From NCBI GenBank assembly GCA_029935275.1, contig JAOZKQ010000072.1:1-9146 (forward strand): 9,146 nt of DNA, read 5' to 3'. Within the stretch, counting starts at the first letter, position 1. Each line of letters begins with the position of its first letter. This DNA is from Bacteroidales bacterium. GTDB taxonomy: Bacteria; Bacteroidota; Bacteroidia; Bacteroidales; VadinHA17. Under the pieces are notes generated by a model. The model did not search any database, was not told where the DNA came from, and worked only from the letters and a program-made list of their open reading frames with translations. The translations under genes were made by a program, and so were the position numbers. Below, piece by piece: positions 7,561 to 9,146 of the stretch.

Positions 7561-7561
7561 A
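7554..7561 (+). promoter_or_regulatory. Candidate -7 box for the rightward glycosidase operon
   Basis: TATCTTTA differs from TAnnTTTG only at its last base. A TTTA at 7531-7534, one mismatch from the TTTG -33 box, lies 19 bp upstream, which is the expected spacing. Transcription would start near 7568, giving a leader of about 40 nt before the ATG at 7609. Another partial match, TTATTTTG, lies at 7567-7574 but lacks a well-spaced -33 box. Confidence 0.4.
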
Positions 7562-7608
7562 TTAAATTATTTTGTTTTTTGATCATAAGTAAGAAAGTAT
7601 AAAATATA

Positions 7609-8901
7609 ATGAAAGGAATAAACAACAGAAGGGATTTTATTAAAACTGCTTCACTGGCTGCAGGTTCAATGGCACTTCCCGGAATAATAAATGCGTCTCC
7701 CCATTCATTTGAAGCATCTAAGCGCGATAAGTATCTTAAAGTTTCAGAATTTAAAAAGCCTGTTGCAATTGCCATGTGGGATTACAGCTGGATATTACGG
7801 CATCATCGTTATGGGGAATTCGAAAACTGGGATAAGGTGCTGAAAGGATTAGTTGAAAGAGGTTATAATGCAATTAGAATTGATGCAATGCCTCAATTTG
7901 TAGCTACAAATTCAAATGGTGAAATTCAAACAGAGTTTAGGGCAGTCAAAGATGGATGGAAACCTTCCCTCTGGGGGAATGATTATACAATGAGTTTCAA
8001 TCCCCGTGAGGCCCTTCAGGAGTTTCTTCCTAAATGTGAAAAGTATGGAATAAGGGTAGGTCTTGCCACCTGGTTTATGCGTCATGGTACTGACAGGCAG
8101 GATGTGTTTGTGGAGGAAGGGGGATTGCAAAGGGCCTGGGATGAAACATTGGAATTTCTGCAATCTCATAAACTATTAGCTAATGTGATGTATATAGACC
8201 TGCTGAATGAATATCCTAACTGGCATGGTTATGATTGGTTCAAGAATGAAATGAACAAGCGGTCTGATATTGATAAATTTAAACTGGATAATCCTGATGC
8301 AAATGTTCCTGAAAATAATAAGAAGAAGAAAGGGAACCCGCTCCAACAATCTTTTTATAATGATTTTATTAATACAACAATAAAATCCCTGAAAAGGAAA
8401 TATCCCGATTTGGATTTTTTTGCTTCACTGGACTCTGGAATGGATTTAGATCTTATTGACTTATCTAATTTCAATGCCCTGGATTATCATATTTGGTTTG
8501 CACATACTGGTAAAATCCCAGGTTTGGGAGAAATTGGTTCAAGGAATCAAACTCTGGATTTAATGGAAATATATGCCAGTCTTAACGATTATTGGAAAGA
8601 AAATAAAGATTCATTAGTAAAGTGGATTGATGGCAGAATTACTGATATTTCCAATACAGCAGCAAAGAATAAAATTGTTTGTGGTAATACGGAAGGCTGG
8701 GGCCCCATTTTCTGGTATGACCATCCTGAATTAGACTGGAAATGGGTTAAAGAGAGTGCGGATATTTGTGTTGACCTGGCATTAAAACACAATAATTATA
8801 AATTTATTTGTACTTCTAATTTTACCCATCCGCAATTTAAAGGTATGTGGGAAGATGTGAAATGGCATCAACAAATTACTTCCCGAATTAAAAAAGGATA
8901 A
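7609..8901 (+). CDS. Tat-exported cellulase-like (GH-A fold) putative glycoside hydrolase
   Basis: A 430-residue exported protein resembling the 'cellulase-like' TIM-barrel family (Pfam Cellulase-like, related to GH5/clan GH-A). The start gives a twin-arginine signal: NRRDFIKTAS (residues 6-15), a hydrophobic stretch to about 27, and a possible cleavage after INA. The barrel begins at VAIAMWDYSW (52-61). YIDLLNEYPNW contains the Asn200-Glu201 pair expected for the GH-A acid/base at the end of strand 4, and CGNTEGWGPIFW holds Glu362 where the strand-7 nucleophile is expected; DYHIWF with His294 lies between them. Both catalytic carboxylates therefore seem present. A lysine-rich loop (about 238-242) is notable. 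It is the first gene of the rightward unit, divergent from the oxidoreductase and 22 bp upstream of a fucosidase, so a role in the same glycan's breakdown is likely. The substrate and CAZy family are not recognisable from sequence alone. Confidence 0.8.
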   Translation: MKGINNRRDFIKTASLAAGSMALPGIINASPHSFEASKRDKYLKVSEFKKPVAIAMWDYSWILRHHRYGEFENWDKVLKGLVERGYNAIRIDAMPQFVATNSNGEIQTEFRAVKDGWKPSLWGNDYTMSFNPREALQEFLPKCEKYGIRVGLATWFMRHGTDRQDVFVEEGGLQRAWDETLEFLQSHKLLANVMYIDLLNEYPNWHGYDWFKNEMNKRSDIDKFKLDNPDANVPENNKKKKGNPLQQSFYNDFINTTIKSLKRKYPDLDFFASLDSGMDLDLIDLSNFNALDYHIWFAHTGKIPGLGEIGSRNQTLDLMEIYASLNDYWKENKDSLVKWIDGRITDISNTAAKNKIVCGNTEGWGPIFWYDHPELDWKWVKESADICVDLALKHNNYKFICTSNFTHPQFKGMWEDVKWHQQITSRIKKG

Positions 8902-8923
8902 TCTTGTATCTAAATCATATAAC

Positions 8924-9146
8924 ATGAAGCAGATTTTAAATAAACAATCTAATAAGAAAAACGTAAAGCATTTTATTCTTGGAATGTATTTATCAGGGAT
9001 TTTTATGTTTCTTTTTATAATATCTTGCAACACAAGAACTCCCGAAGTAGTTCAGGAAGAGCATTTAACCAGCCAAACCAGCCTGCAAAAGTGGCAAGAC
9101 CAGAAATTCTCCATGTTTATTCACTGGGGACTTTATTCCATTCCTG
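8924..9146 (+). CDS. GH29 alpha-L-fucosidase lipoprotein, N-terminal part only
   Basis: An open frame from ATG 8924 runs off the right edge after 74 codons. After a basic N-terminus rich in Lys and Asn comes a hydrophobic segment (about 17-33) ending in the lipobox-like FIISC with Cys35, predicting a lipoprotein. After a short linker the mature part begins LQKWQDQKFSMFIHWGLYSIP (residues 54-74, final proline included), which is the characteristic opening of GH29 alpha-L-fucosidases; the His in FIHWG (His67) belongs to the fucose-binding pocket in this family. GH29 enzymes release alpha-linked L-fucose with retention. Only a 22-bp gap separates it from the cellulase-like gene, so the two are probably co-transcribed. 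The catalytic nucleophile lies outside the window, so activity and the linkage subfamily (GH29-A or -B) cannot be judged. There is no clear Shine-Dalgarno sequence, as for the other genes here. Confidence 0.85.
   Translation, partial: MKQILNKQSNKKNVKHFILGMYLSGIFMFLFIISCNTRTPEVVQEEHLTSQTSLQKWQDQKFSMFIHWGLYSIP

Larger units (their letters stand above)
7465..7608. promoter_or_regulatory. Divergent promoter/regulatory region between the two transcription units
   Basis: These 144 bp separate the starts of two divergent operons and must hold both promoters unless transcription enters from further away. The DNA is very AT-rich. It contains a perfect Bacteroidota -7 box on the minus strand (7530-7523), a near-match on the plus strand (7554-7561), and an inverted repeat built from these two. 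No regulator gene is in the window, and no riboswitch or leader-peptide structure was recognised. Confidence 0.75.

Noticed and set aside
7512..7775. Minus-strand open frame of 87 codons spanning the divergent promoter region
   Set aside because: Its N-terminal half is antisense to the Tat signal of the cellulase-like gene and its C-terminal half crosses the AT-rich intergenic region; the hydrophobic stretch reflects A/T-rich codons rather than a supported membrane protein.
8782..9033. Minus-strand open frame of 83 codons at the junction of the two rightward genes
   Set aside because: It is antisense to the end of the cellulase-like gene and to the fucosidase signal peptide, with no motif.
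1..9146. Mobile element, CRISPR array, tRNA or other RNA gene
   Set aside because: No transposase, integrase, array of direct repeats or recognisable cloverleaf was seen; the window is almost fully covered by coherent metabolic genes.

Overview
The window looks like a glycan-degradation locus from a Bacteroidota bacterium. The evidence is AT-rich, A-rich leaders without Shine-Dalgarno sequences, a TAnnTTTG-type -7 box in the divergent intergenic region, and a gene set typical of Bacteroidota: GH109, GH29 lipoprotein, Tat-exported glycosidases, a two-domain 'acetylxylan esterase' and an SSS sugar symporter. The species cannot be named from the sequence. No SusC/SusD pair, sulfatase, sugar kinase, NagB, regulator, RNA gene, insertion sequence, CRISPR array or clear terminator is visible.

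Layout: two divergent transcription units share a 144-bp intergenic region (7465-7608). Leftward runs a tight five-gene unit with gaps of 4-30 bp: a cytoplasmic Gfo/Idh/MocA oxidoreductase (7464-6217), an SSS-family sodium:solute symporter (6198-4522), a short NagA-like amino-sugar deacetylase (4517-3600), an exported two-domain alpha/beta-hydrolase esterase (3581-1419), and a Tat-exported GH109 protein (1388 to beyond the left edge, missing only its last few residues). Rightward runs a Tat-exported cellulase-like (GH-A fold) glycosidase (7609-8901), followed after 22 bp by the first 74 codons of a GH29 alpha-L-fucosidase lipoprotein (8924 to beyond the right edge). There is no gene-free stretch longer than 144 bp.

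How it may work together (inference): esterase, GH109, cellulase-like glycosidase and fucosidase trim an acylated, fucosylated, N-acetylhexosamine-containing glycan outside the cytoplasm. The SSS protein imports a released sugar. The NagA-like deacetylase and the Gfo/Idh/MocA enzyme process it inside. GH109 plus GH29 fits glycans carrying terminal alpha-GalNAc and fucose (mucin or blood-group-A-like), but the real substrate is unknown.

The most unusual points are the NagA-like protein, reduced to its barrel with all catalytic residues kept; the esterase, with one intact triad and one degenerate hydrolase copy; the uncharacterised cellulase-like enzyme with a complete Glu pair; and a pair of symmetric, outward-facing -7 boxes forming an inverted repeat between the two units.
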